Shown in pieces: positions 45,861-54,169 of a DNA stretch of 64,000 bases. The notes beneath the pieces are model-generated. The model did not search any database. It was not told where the DNA came from and worked only from the letters and a program-made list of their open reading frames with translations. The DNA comes from an uncultured Bacteroidota bacterium (GTDB taxonomy: Bacteria; Bacteroidota; Bacteroidia; Flavobacteriales; Flavobacteriaceae). The stretch covers positions 1 to 64,000 of the forward strand of contig CAJWHM010000003.1 in NCBI GenBank assembly GCA_913041125.1, in the 5' to 3' direction. The position numbers and the translations under genes are program-made. The stretch's first letter is position 1. Every line of letters begins with the position of its first letter.

Positions 45861-47465
45861 TTATTGTTTTTTCAAACGTCCACTGATTGAAAGTAGGGAT
45901 AATATTAATGTCATTAAAATAGCCAATCTAGCAATGTAGTCACCATATTTAGAATAAAATGTTATTTCAGAATTTGAAGCAAAATTTCCTTTGAGAACTG
46001 TTTTTACATTGTAATCAGTTTTCTTTATTATTTCTCCTTTTGAGTTAATAATTGCTGATATTCCAGTATTTGCACTTCTTACAATATCTCTTCGATTTTC
46101 AATTGCTCTAAGACGAGTATAGCTTAATAATTGTCTATGACCAGGTGTTTCACCCCACCAAGCATCGTTTGAAATAATAGCAAAAAATGAAGCTCCTTTT
46201 TTTACATAATCTGTCACAAATTCCCCAAAAATTGATTCATAACAAATTATTGGAGCTGCTTTTTCAGATTTTGAATGATGTGAAAAAACTAATCTATCAT
46301 TTTGTACTACTCTACTGGAAACAGTACCACCAAGGTCGATTAAAACATTTCCTAAAAGGGGTTTTAAAATTGATTTAAAGGGCATATTTTCTACACCGAC
46401 TACTAATTTAGATTTATGATATACAGATGGTTTTTTTTCAAGTTTTTCACTGAGTGCACTATTATAAAATTCTATCCATAAATTATCTCGTACTAAATTA
46501 GCCGTATAAGAGGGAGCCTCTTTTTGGAAGTAAGTATTATAAAACTGAATACCAGTAATTAGTTCTAAGTTTGGATAATTTTTCAATAGACCTTGAATAC
46601 TTTGATGCAATTCACTTGATGAAAAATTTGATAACTTTTCGCCATAACCCTCAGCAAAATAAGTTTCTGGGGTTAAGATATAATTTGTTTTTTCTGTTAT
46701 ATAAGGGGTTGATTTTTCTATAAAATCTTTAAAGAATTTTTTGTTGGTAGTATTGTATTTTTTATCGTAAGGATCAATATTTGGTTGAAATATTACAACT
46801 TCAATATCTCTTTTAGGATCATCTAAATTTTGATAAATTATAAGCGAAACTAAAACAGGTATTGAGAGTAAAAATAATGGGCCAAACATTATTTTTAAAC
46901 TTTTTTTTGAAAATTTAAAATGATCTTTTTTTAATATATTAAATATCCAAATATTCATTATTAAAACCCACAAAGAACCCCCGAAAACACCTGTATATTC
47001 ATACCATTGAATCCAATAAATTTTTTCAGAAAAAACATTGCCAAGGTTAAGCCATGTCCAAGAAAAATCCCAAAATAGATGTAGTTTTTCAAATGAAAGC
47101 CATAAGGAAACCAATAAAATATTTGCACTTTTAATGGGTAACCTTCTTTTAGCTAAATGATAAAAAAGAAAAATAGTAGCATAAAAAAGACTATTACAAG
47201 TAATGGCAAATAGCATCCCGTAAAAGGAGGCATTATATAACCACCAGGTTGTGATTAAATTCCATAATAAAAAACTTATGTAAGAATATCCAAATACCCT
47301 TGCGCCTTTTCTTTTTGAATTATCCTGACTTATTGAATTTTCAATATATAATAGAGGTATAAGAGCTAGAAAAATTAAAATAGTTACTCCTTTAATTGGC
47401 CATGCAGCGCCAAAGAGGATACCACAAAGAATTGATAGATAAAAATTTCTTATTGTAATTGACAT
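45861..47465 (-). CDS. lnt: Apolipoprotein N-acyltransferase
   Basis: This 534-residue inner-membrane enzyme adds the third acyl chain to lipoproteins. Hydrophobic helices fill the first ~220 residues and one closes the C end. Between them lies a nitrilase-type domain with the catalytic triad in place: Glu in LTPETYF (about 265), Lys in YHKSKLVVGVENMPF (about 350) and Cys in PIICYESIFGEF (about 408). With LolA nearby, the cell has at least part of the lipoprotein sorting route. It lies 95 bases upstream of the cobalamin adenosyltransferase gene. Confidence 0.95.
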   Translation of the reverse strand: MSITIRNFYLSILCGILFGAAWPIKGVTILIFLALIPLLYIENSISQDNSKRKGARVFGYSYISFLLWNLITTWWLYNASFYGMLFAITCNSLFYATIFLFYHLAKRRLPIKSANILLVSLWLSFEKLHLFWDFSWTWLNLGNVFSEKIYWIQWYEYTGVFGGSLWVLIMNIWIFNILKKDHFKFSKKSLKIMFGPLFLLSIPVLVSLIIYQNLDDPKRDIEVVIFQPNIDPYDKKYNTTNKKFFKDFIEKSTPYITEKTNYILTPETYFAEGYGEKLSNFSSSELHQSIQGLLKNYPNLELITGIQFYNTYFQKEAPSYTANLVRDNLWIEFYNSALSEKLEKKPSVYHKSKLVVGVENMPFKSILKPLLGNVLIDLGGTVSSRVVQNDRLVFSHHSKSEKAAPIICYESIFGEFVTDYVKKGASFFAIISNDAWWGETPGHRQLLSYTRLRAIENRRDIVRSANTGISAIINSKGEIIKKTDYNVKTVLKGNFASNSEITFYSKYGDYIARLAILMTLILSLLSISGRLKKQ

Positions 47466-47528
47466 TTGTACGAAATTAATTTTTTTGAAGATATAGCAAT
47501 CACTATATTGTCAAAAACTTAGAATGTT

Positions 47529-48278
47529 TTGTTGCATTTATTAAAGAAAAGCATCCCAAATATTTTTACTTCTCTAAATTTTTTGTGTGGTTGTTTTGCT
47601 TCTTATTTAGCTTTTAAAAATTTATTTGAAGCAGCTTTTCTTCTAGTGTTATTTGGTACTTTTTTTGATTTATTTGATGGCTTTTTTGCGCGTATATTTA
47701 AAGTAGAAAGTGATTTTGGTCTCCAATTTGATTCAATGGCTGATTTGATTACCAGTGGTATGGCTCCAGGAATTGTTATGTATAATTTATTTATGGAGAC
47801 AGGTGTGAATGAATTTAATTACACAATATATATTTTAAAAAATGAATTCACTTTTTCATTTGCTCCATTAGCATTAGTAGGCTTTTTAATACCTTTGGCT
47901 TCAAGTATAAGACTTGCAAAATTCAATATTGATAAAGATCAACGATTTGATTTTAAAGGCCTTCCAGCACCAGCAAATGCTCTATTTATTGTGGCCTTAC
48001 CACTCTTAATTGAACATCCTTTATTTTCTTCTATAAAATCACTTTTATTGTCTTATGGGACTTTGTTTATCTTAACATTAGTTTCTTCCTTATTAATGAA
48101 TTTAAGATTACCTCTTTTTTCATTTAAAATCAGAACCTCAAGTTTAAAGGATTATAGTTACCAAATTTTCATTATAATATCGAGCTTGCCGGCTTTTTAT
48201 TTTCTTGGTTGGGCTTCAGTTCCACTAATAATATTAATTTATTTAATATTAAATTTTCTTAAAAATAGCATTACTTGA
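47529..48278 (+). CDS. pssA: CDP-diacylglycerol-serine O-phosphatidyltransferase
   Basis: This 249-residue membrane enzyme makes phosphatidylserine, the precursor of phosphatidylethanolamine. The CDP-alcohol phosphotransferase signature D-x2-DG-x2-AR-x8-G-x3-D-x3-D is complete (DLFDGFFARIFK, then GLQFDSMAD, about residues 47-71). About seven hydrophobic helices are seen. The start is TTG at 47529 or the next TTG at 47532; a stop at 47520 closes the frame upstream and there is no ATG. It is divergent from lnt and convergent with lptB. Confidence 0.93.
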   Translation: MLHLLKKSIPNIFTSLNFLCGCFASYLAFKNLFEAAFLLVLFGTFFDLFDGFFARIFKVESDFGLQFDSMADLITSGMAPGIVMYNLFMETGVNEFNYTIYILKNEFTFSFAPLALVGFLIPLASSIRLAKFNIDKDQRFDFKGLPAPANALFIVALPLLIEHPLFSSIKSLLLSYGTLFILTLVSSLLMNLRLPLFSFKIRTSSLKDYSYQIFIIISSLPAFYFLGWASVPLIILIYLILNFLKNSIT

Positions 48279-48307
48279 AACTACATGATTTAATACTTTC
48301 AATAAAG

Positions 48308-49048
48308 TTAAAAGTTTAATTTCTTTTTACGAAGTTCAAAATTCTTTCCTAAATAAACTTTTCGGACCATTTCGTCTTCCGCAAGTTGTTCAGGAGTCCC
48401 TGCTTTTAGTATACTCCCTTCAAACATAAGGTATGTTTTATCAGTTATTGCAAGAGTTTCTTGAACATTATGGTCAGTAATAAGGATTCCAATGTTTTTC
48501 TTTTTAAGATGTGCTACAATACGTTGAATATCTTCAACTGCTACGGGGTCTACTCCTGCAAAAGGCTCATCCAATAACACAAATTTTGGATCTGTGGCTA
48601 ATGCTCTTGCAATCTCTGTTCTTCTTCTTTCTCCACCTGAAAGCAAATCTCCACGATTTTTTCTTATATGTTCAAGACCAAATTCGGCTATTAATGATTC
48701 CATTTTTTCAATTTGTTCAGATTTATTAAGTCTTGTCATTTGGAGAACACTTAAGATATTTTCTTCAATACTCATTTTTCTGAAGACTGAAGCCTCTTGG
48801 GCCAAATATCCAATCCCTTTTTGTGCTCTTTTATACATTGGAAATTTTGTTATTTCTGTATCCTCAAGAAATATTGCTCCACTATTTGGTTTAATTAAAC
48901 CTACAATCATATAAAATGAAGTAGTTTTACCAGCCCCGTTAGGTCCTAACAGGCCAACAATTTCTCCTCTAGAAACTTCAAGAGAGATACCCTTTACAAC
49001 CTTACGTCCTTTATAAGCTTTTTCAATCTTTTCAGCTCTGAGTCTCAT
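48308..49048 (-). CDS. lptB: LPS export ABC transporter ATPase LptB
   Basis: This 246-residue ABC ATPase has Walker A GLLGPNGAGKTTSFYM (about 33-48), the Q-loop GYLAQEASVFRKMS, the signature LLSGGERRRTEIARAL (about 138) and Walker B FVLLDEPFAGVDP. The LAQEASVFRKM and GGERRR sequences are typical of LptB. It should power the LptF/G permease, one of which is encoded at 3.6-5.1 kb. It lies 19 bases after tatC. Confidence 0.95.
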   Translation of the reverse strand: MRLRAEKIEKAYKGRKVVKGISLEVSRGEIVGLLGPNGAGKTTSFYMIVGLIKPNSGAIFLEDTEITKFPMYKRAQKGIGYLAQEASVFRKMSIEENILSVLQMTRLNKSEQIEKMESLIAEFGLEHIRKNRGDLLSGGERRRTEIARALATDPKFVLLDEPFAGVDPVAVEDIQRIVAHLKKKNIGILITDHNVQETLAITDKTYLMFEGSILKAGTPEQLAEDEMVRKVYLGKNFELRKKKLNF

Positions 49049-49067
49049 ATGATTAATTAATTCAATT

Positions 49068-49886
49068 CTAATTTGTTAATCTATCCTGTTTTTTTATAAC
49101 TATTCTTGATATCAAGATACTAACTTCATAAAGTATCAGGATAGGAATACTCACAATTATTTGACTTGCTATGTCTGGTGGAGTAATAATGGCAGATAAA
49201 CTCAAAACTAAAACTAATGAAATTTTACGATTTTTTCTCAAAAAAGCTGGAGTAATGATTCCTACTTTAGTTAAAAAATAAACTATAATTGGAAGTTCAA
49301 AAATAATTCCTGAAGCAAGAACTGAAGCTCTTAACAAACCTATGTAACTGTTTAAATCAAAGTCGTTAAAAATTTCAGAGCTAACAGAATAATTTCCAAG
49401 AAAATTTATTGATAGTGGAGTTACAATATAATAACCAAATAAAACCCCTAAAAAGAAAAGTAGCGATGCAATAAAAATAAATCCTCTGGCATTTTTTCTT
49501 TCATTTTCATAAAGTCCTGGACTAATAAATTTCCAAAATTCAAAAATAATATAGGGAAATGCTAATATAAATCCAGCAAGAATTGATGTCCATAAATGTG
49601 CAGAAAATTGACCTGCCATAGTTCTACTTTGTATTCTAAAAGGTAGTTCATCAATACAAAAACTATTTCCTTGTCCTATAGATTGGGAAATTGAACAAAA
49701 CAATTTATATGTTATAAAATCTTTTTTTTTCGGACCAAAAAGTAATACATCAAAAATAAAGTCCTTGAAAATAAAAGCTAGGGTTGCAATAATAAGAATA
49801 GCTATAACGGATCGAATAAGATGCCATCTCAATTCTTCCAAATGGTCCAAAAAGGACATTTCATCTTTTGGCTGTGTAGAATTCAT
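49068..49886 (-). CDS. tatC: Sec-independent protein translocase TatC
   Basis: This 272-residue membrane protein is the Tat receptor for twin-arginine signals. The conserved start MSFLDHLEELRWHLIRS is clear (residues 10-26). Six hydrophobic helices follow, and the second loop holds the ISPGLYENERK motif (about 122-132) with the family Glu. A potential Tat substrate, the Gfo/Idh/MocA protein, is in this window. tatA is not. It is followed by lptB and has a long inverted repeat over its promoter region. Confidence 0.95.
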   Translation of the reverse strand: MNSTQPKDEMSFLDHLEELRWHLIRSVIAILIIATLAFIFKDFIFDVLLFGPKKKDFITYKLFCSISQSIGQGNSFCIDELPFRIQSRTMAGQFSAHLWTSILAGFILAFPYIIFEFWKFISPGLYENERKNARGFIFIASLLFFLGVLFGYYIVTPLSINFLGNYSVSSEIFNDFDLNSYIGLLRASVLASGIIFELPIIVYFLTKVGIITPAFLRKNRKISLVLVLSLSAIITPPDIASQIIVSIPILILYEVSILISRIVIKKQDRLTN

Positions 49887-49893
49887 ATTATAA

Positions 49894-49938
49894 AAACTTG
49901 TTTGATAACTGAAACAAAAGTATCAAAAAAACAAGTTT
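49894..49938. repeat. Long imperfect inverted repeat upstream of tatC
   Basis: AAACTTGTTTGATA (49894-49907) is mirrored by TATC-A7-CAAGTTT (49921-49938) with a 13-base loop. The arms agree over 14 bases with a four-base bulge. It covers the candidate tatC promoter box, so it could be an operator or, if transcribed, a 5' hairpin. Confidence 0.6.
49915..49922 (-). promoter_or_regulatory. Bacteroidetes -7 box for tatC-lptB
   Basis: The minus strand reads TACTTTTG, an exact TAnnTTTG match, 28 bases before the tatC ATG, within the loop and right arm of the inverted repeat. Confidence 0.4.
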
Positions 49939-50051
49939 GAATTTGAAGTATTTTAAATTGAAAAGCTTTATTAAATCATAACAATTCAATTGTTTTTTAG
50001 TAAATTTTGTATATTTAGTTAATTGCTTGAAACAAACTTCCATTTTCTTTC

Positions 50052-52241
50052 ATGAACATAGAAGAGCTTAAAATTCAGCTAAAAAGACACTTTGGTTTTA
50101 CAGACTTCAAAGGCTTACAAAGAGAAGTAATAACAAATGTTTTAAAAAACAATGACTCTTTTGTAATTATGCCCACTGGAGGTGGTAAATCATTATGCTA
50201 TCAACTTCCAGCATTAATTCAAGAAGGAACAGCAATAGTAGTTTCTCCACTTATAGCATTAATGAAGAATCAAGTTGACTCATTAAGGGGTATATCAGAT
50301 AGTAATGCTATTGCACATGTATTAAATTCATCTTTAAATAAAACAGAGACAGCCCAGGTTAAAAAGGATATATTATCTGGCTCAACTAAATTGCTTTATG
50401 TAGCTCCTGAGTCTTTATCTAAGCAAGAAACTATAGGCTTTTTAAAAACTATTAAAATTTCTTTTCTAGCAATAGATGAAGCACACTGTATATCAGAATG
50501 GGGTCATGATTTTAGACCTGAATATCGTAATTTGAGAATTATTCTTGAACAATTTAAACAATCTGTTCCTATAATAGCACTTACAGCAACAGCAACTCCA
50601 AAAGTTCAAGAAGATATTATGAAAAATTTAGGTATCACAAATGCAAAAATTTTTAAGGCCTCCTTTAATAGACCTAACTTGTATTATGAAGTTAGAACAA
50701 AAACAAATCAGATAGATTCAGATATTATTCGATTTATTAAAAATAATAAAGGTAAGTCTGGAATTATTTATTGCTTAGCAAGAAAAAAAGTTGAGGAGTT
50801 AGCTCAAACTCTTCAAGTTAATAATATCAGTGCTCTGCCTTATCATGCTGGATTAGATTCTAAAACAAGGGTTAAAAATCAAGATTTTTTTCTTAAAGAT
50901 AATTGTGATGTTATAGTTGCAACTATAGCATTTGGTATGGGTATTGATAAGCCTGATGTAAGATTTGTAATACATCATGATATTCCGAAGAGTATTGAGA
51001 GTTATTACCAGGAAACGGGGAGAGCTGGAAGAGATGGAGGCGAAGGCCATTGTTTAGCATTTTATTCATATAAAGATATAGAGAAACTAGAAAAGTTTAT
51101 GTCAGGAAAGCCTATTGCTGAACAAGAAATAGGATTAGCTTTGTTATCAGACATGGTAGCTTATGCTGAAACATCTGTTTCAAGAAGAAAATTTATACTT
51201 CATTATTTTGGGGAATATTATGATAATGAAACAGGTGAAGGAGGTCAAATGGATGATAATATGCGTTTCCCAAAAAAGAAATTCGAAGCAAAAAATGAAC
51301 TTACATTGCTATTGAAAACTGTAAAAGAAACAAAAGAGATATATAAATCAAAAGAATTAGTTAAAACGCTTTTAGGAGAGACAAATGCTATAATTAAGTC
51401 ACATAAAACAGACGTCCTCTCAGTTTTTGGGTCTGGTAAATTAAAAGACAGTCAATTTTGGATGGCTTTAATAAGACAGGTTTTAGTTACAGGTTATTTA
51501 AAAAAAGATATCGAAGCTTATGGTTTAATTCTTATTACTCCTAAGGGTGAAGAATTTATAAAATCACCCAAAAGTTTTATGATGACCGAGGATCATGATT
51601 ACAAACAATTAGAAGATTCTCAGATAAACATAAATAATTCTAAACAATCACTAGACGATAGACTAATGGAACTATTAGTGAAACTTAGAAAAGAAGTTGC
51701 TTTAAAGAATGAGGTGCCTCCCTACACTGTTTTTCAAGAGAACTCTCTTGAAGAAATGTGTCTAAAATATCCAATTTCTTTAGAAGAATTGGTTAATATT
51801 AATGGGGTAGGAGAGGGAAAAGCTAAACGTTATGGTAAAGAGTTCTTAGATATTATTAATCTATATGTCGATGAAAATAAAATTTTAAGACCTGACGATT
51901 TAGTAGTTAAAAGCACAGGGGTAAATTCATCTTTAAAACTATATTTGATTCAAAGCATTGACAGGAAGCTTCTACTTGAAGATATTGCAGACGCAAAAGG
52001 TATGACTCTTGATGAGCTAATTACAGAAATGGAGACAATTGTATTTTCTGGCACAAAACTAAATATTAATTATTATCTAGAAGACTTTTTTGATGATGAC
52101 CAAATAGAAGAATTATATGATTATTTTATAGAATCTAATTCAGATTCAATAAAAGACGCAATAGATTATTTTGATGGAGATTATGAGGAAGAAGAAATTC
52201 GTTTGTATAGAATTAAATTTTTGAGTGAAATCGCAAATTAA
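50052..52241 (+). CDS. recQ: RecQ-family ATP-dependent DNA helicase
   Basis: This 729-residue superfamily 2 helicase acts in recombination and fork repair. Walker A MPTGGGKSLCYQ (about 40-51), the DEAH box AIDEAHCISEWGHDF (about 143), TATATP, and motif VI YQETGRAGRDG (about 320) are intact. The RQC region is odd: the four zinc cysteines of E. coli RecQ are missing, with SRRKFILHYFGE followed by an acidic EGGQMDDN loop. A C-terminal HRDC domain (about 540-610) and an extra acidic helical tail follow. It stands alone. Confidence 0.94.
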   Translation: MNIEELKIQLKRHFGFTDFKGLQREVITNVLKNNDSFVIMPTGGGKSLCYQLPALIQEGTAIVVSPLIALMKNQVDSLRGISDSNAIAHVLNSSLNKTETAQVKKDILSGSTKLLYVAPESLSKQETIGFLKTIKISFLAIDEAHCISEWGHDFRPEYRNLRIILEQFKQSVPIIALTATATPKVQEDIMKNLGITNAKIFKASFNRPNLYYEVRTKTNQIDSDIIRFIKNNKGKSGIIYCLARKKVEELAQTLQVNNISALPYHAGLDSKTRVKNQDFFLKDNCDVIVATIAFGMGIDKPDVRFVIHHDIPKSIESYYQETGRAGRDGGEGHCLAFYSYKDIEKLEKFMSGKPIAEQEIGLALLSDMVAYAETSVSRRKFILHYFGEYYDNETGEGGQMDDNMRFPKKKFEAKNELTLLLKTVKETKEIYKSKELVKTLLGETNAIIKSHKTDVLSVFGSGKLKDSQFWMALIRQVLVTGYLKKDIEAYGLILITPKGEEFIKSPKSFMMTEDHDYKQLEDSQININNSKQSLDDRLMELLVKLRKEVALKNEVPPYTVFQENSLEEMCLKYPISLEELVNINGVGEGKAKRYGKEFLDIINLYVDENKILRPDDLVVKSTGVNSSLKLYLIQSIDRKLLLEDIADAKGMTLDELITEMETIVFSGTKLNINYYLEDFFDDDQIEELYDYFIESNSDSIKDAIDYFDGDYEEEEIRLYRIKFLSEIAN

Positions 52242-52244
52242 GTA

Positions 52245-52273
52245 TTGTCAACTCCTATTGATGATTATCTTTG
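52245..52273 (+). promoter_or_regulatory. Bacteroidetes promoter for the fused PPIase gene
   Basis: TTG (52245-52247), an 18-base spacer, then TATCTTTG (52266-52273), an exact -7 match. The next 14 bases are all A and run into the start codon. Confidence 0.5.
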
Positions 52274-52287
52274 AAAAAAAAAAAAAA
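52274..52287 (+). repeat. A14 tract spanning the expected transcription start
   Basis: Fourteen consecutive A residues follow the -7 box, the last being the A of the ATG. The whole 5' UTR would therefore be poly(A). Confidence 0.75.
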
Positions 52288-53213
52288 TGAAAGGTATTTT
52301 TGCAAAAATTAAAACCTCAAAAGGAATCATTTTAATTGAATTGGAATATAAACTTACACCTGGAACTGTGGGAAACTTTATAAGCTTGGCAGAAGGAACT
52401 CAACAGAATAATCATAAAAAAATAGGAGAACCTTATTATGATGGATTAAAATTTCATCGAGTAATCTCGGACTTTATGATTCAAGGAGGGTGCCCACTGG
52501 GTACAGGAACAGGTAGCCCAGGATACCAATTTGATGATGAATTTAACTCAGAATTAAAACATAATAAAGCAGGAACCCTTTCTATGGCAAATTCTGGTCC
52601 AGGAACTAATGGAAGTCAATTTTTTATAACCCATGGACCAACTGATTGGCTTGACAATAAACATTCAGTTTTCGGTTATGTTACTGAAGGACAAAATGTT
52701 GTTGATAAAATTGTTCAAGGTGACTTAATTGAATCAATTAAAATTGAAAGATATGGAGATGATGCAATAAAATGGAATGCTAAAAATGCATTTAATGAAT
52801 TTAAAGCTAATGAGGATGTAAGAAGGAACAAGGATAAAGAGAATGAGGAAAAGGTACTTAAAAGTTTCACCGCTGAAATGAAAAAAACAAATACTGGATT
52901 GTATTATAAAATCACAAAAGATGGAACAGGACCATTCCCGAGTAAGGGAGACAAAGTTTCTGTTCATTACAAAGGAACCTTTTTGGATGGAACAGTTTTT
53001 GACTCTTCATATCAACGTAATCAGCCCATTGAGTTTGATATCGGATTAGGACAAGTTATACCCGGGTGGGATGAAGGAATCATGCTGCTTAACAAAGGTG
53101 CAGGAGCTCGTTTTGTAATACCAAGCAATCTTGCTTACGGTTCCCGAGGTGCAGGTGGTGTAATACCTCCAAATTCAACTCTAATATTTGAAGTTGAATT
53201 ACTTAATTTTTAA
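52287..53213 (+). CDS. Dual-family peptidyl-prolyl isomerase: cyclophilin fused to FKBP
   Basis: This 308-residue protein joins two unrelated proline isomerase folds. Residues 1-165 are a cyclophilin (KFHRVISDFMIQGGCP, then NSGPGTNGSQFFITH, with the catalytic Arg and Phe). A charged linker of about 35 residues follows. Residues 205-308 are an FKBP domain (VSVHYKGTFLDGTVFDSS, then GQVIPGWDEGI and the PPNSTLIFEVELL end). There is no signal peptide, so it is cytoplasmic. Bacterial cyclophilin-FKBP fusions are known from Flavobacterium. Both active sites look complete. Confidence 0.93.
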   Translation: MKGIFAKIKTSKGIILIELEYKLTPGTVGNFISLAEGTQQNNHKKIGEPYYDGLKFHRVISDFMIQGGCPLGTGTGSPGYQFDDEFNSELKHNKAGTLSMANSGPGTNGSQFFITHGPTDWLDNKHSVFGYVTEGQNVVDKIVQGDLIESIKIERYGDDAIKWNAKNAFNEFKANEDVRRNKDKENEEKVLKSFTAEMKKTNTGLYYKITKDGTGPFPSKGDKVSVHYKGTFLDGTVFDSSYQRNQPIEFDIGLGQVIPGWDEGIMLLNKGAGARFVIPSNLAYGSRGAGGVIPPNSTLIFEVELLNF

Positions 53214-53233
53214 TTTATACTAATTAGATTTTA

Positions 53234-53791
53234 TTAATCATTCCATTTTATGTTACAGCCCATACTTGGATACTGTTTTTGGTTATATGATAATTTTAAC
53301 AACATTAATTCTGCTGCTTTATGAATATCCTCACCTGTTACGGGTAAATTATTTCCAGGTCTTGAAGAATCAAAACGGCCACGGTAATATAATTCAAGAT
53401 TTTTATCGAAAAGATAAAAATCAGGTGTGCATGCAGCTTGATAATTTTTTGCCACTTCTTGGGTTTCATCAAATAGATAAGGAAAAGAAAAGCTGTTATT
53501 TTTTGCAAATATTTCCATTTCCTCTGGCCCGTCTTGAGGATGGGTCTTAATACTGTTACTTGAAATTGCAATCGTATTTATCCCTTTTTTTTTAAAATCT
53601 TTAGAAGTATTTAAAATCCCATTAAGTAAATGAATAACGTAAGGACAGTGATTACACATAAAAATAATTAGTGTTCCTTTTAAGCCTTTAATTTCATTTA
53701 AACTTTTAAATTTCCCATCAATTACGTTGGGGAGACTAAAATCAGGAGCTTTTGTTTCTAGAGGTAACATGTAGGATTCAGTTAGTGCCAT
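53234..53791 (-). CDS. Thioredoxin-fold redoxin family protein
   Basis: This 185-residue protein has an AhpC/TSA-type redoxin domain. APDFSLPNVIDGKFKSL lies near residues 15-31 and the active site reads MCNHCPYVIHLL (CxxC, about 50). A later Cys-Thr-Pro (AACTPDFYLFD, about 123) supplies the cis-Pro region. No signal peptide is visible, so it is probably cytoplasmic. It could be a thiol oxidoreductase or a peroxiredoxin-like protein; the CNHCPY form is common in a poorly studied subfamily. It converges with the PPIase gene. Confidence 0.85.
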   Translation of the reverse strand: MALTESYMLPLETKAPDFSLPNVIDGKFKSLNEIKGLKGTLIIFMCNHCPYVIHLLNGILNTSKDFKKKGINTIAISSNSIKTHPQDGPEEMEIFAKNNSFSFPYLFDETQEVAKNYQAACTPDFYLFDKNLELYYRGRFDSSRPGNNLPVTGEDIHKAAELMLLKLSYNQKQYPSMGCNIKWND

Positions 53792-53836
53792 AAATTGATA
53801 TTTAAAATTTAAAATTAGTATTTTTAATAAAATTTA

Positions 53837-54169
53837 TTGGATTTGATTGACTATTCTGTTTTTGAAAAACTTGATTTTCGTGTTGGCACAATAATTAATG
53901 CTGAAGAATTTCAAGAGGCAAAAAAACCAGCCTATAAATTAAAAATTGATTTTGGCCCTCTCGGTGTTTTGAACTCATCAGCTCAAATCACAAAAAATTA
54001 TCAAATTAAAGACCTAAAAGAAAAACAAATCATCGCATTGGTAAATGTAGGAAAACGAAAAATTGCCAATTTTGAAAGTCAATGTTTGGTTTTAGGTGCT
54101 AATCACAATGGTGAGGTCATTTTGTTAGCACCTGAAAAAAAAATTCCAAACGGTCAGCAAGTACTTTAA
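53837..54169 (+). CDS. csaA: CsaA-type tRNA-binding domain protein
   Basis: This 110-residue protein has the EMAP-II/OB-fold tRNA-binding domain (KLDFRVGTIINAEEF near 12-26, then NSSAQITKNYQ and ALVNVGKRKIANFESQCLVLG). CsaA-type proteins are homodimers proposed to act as export chaperones or to bind tRNA. The start is TTG (53837), giving the usual short N terminus. Its stop abuts the stop of the converging M14 gene with no bases between. Confidence 0.9.
   Translation: MDLIDYSVFEKLDFRVGTIINAEEFQEAKKPAYKLKIDFGPLGVLNSSAQITKNYQIKDLKEKQIIALVNVGKRKIANFESQCLVLGANHNGEVILLAPEKKIPNGQQVL

Noticed and set aside
49980..50000. AACAA-TTCAA-TTGTT stem followed by T residues, upstream of recQ
   Set aside because: It looks like a terminator on the plus strand, but no plus-strand gene ends before it and the stem is only A/T-rich and short.
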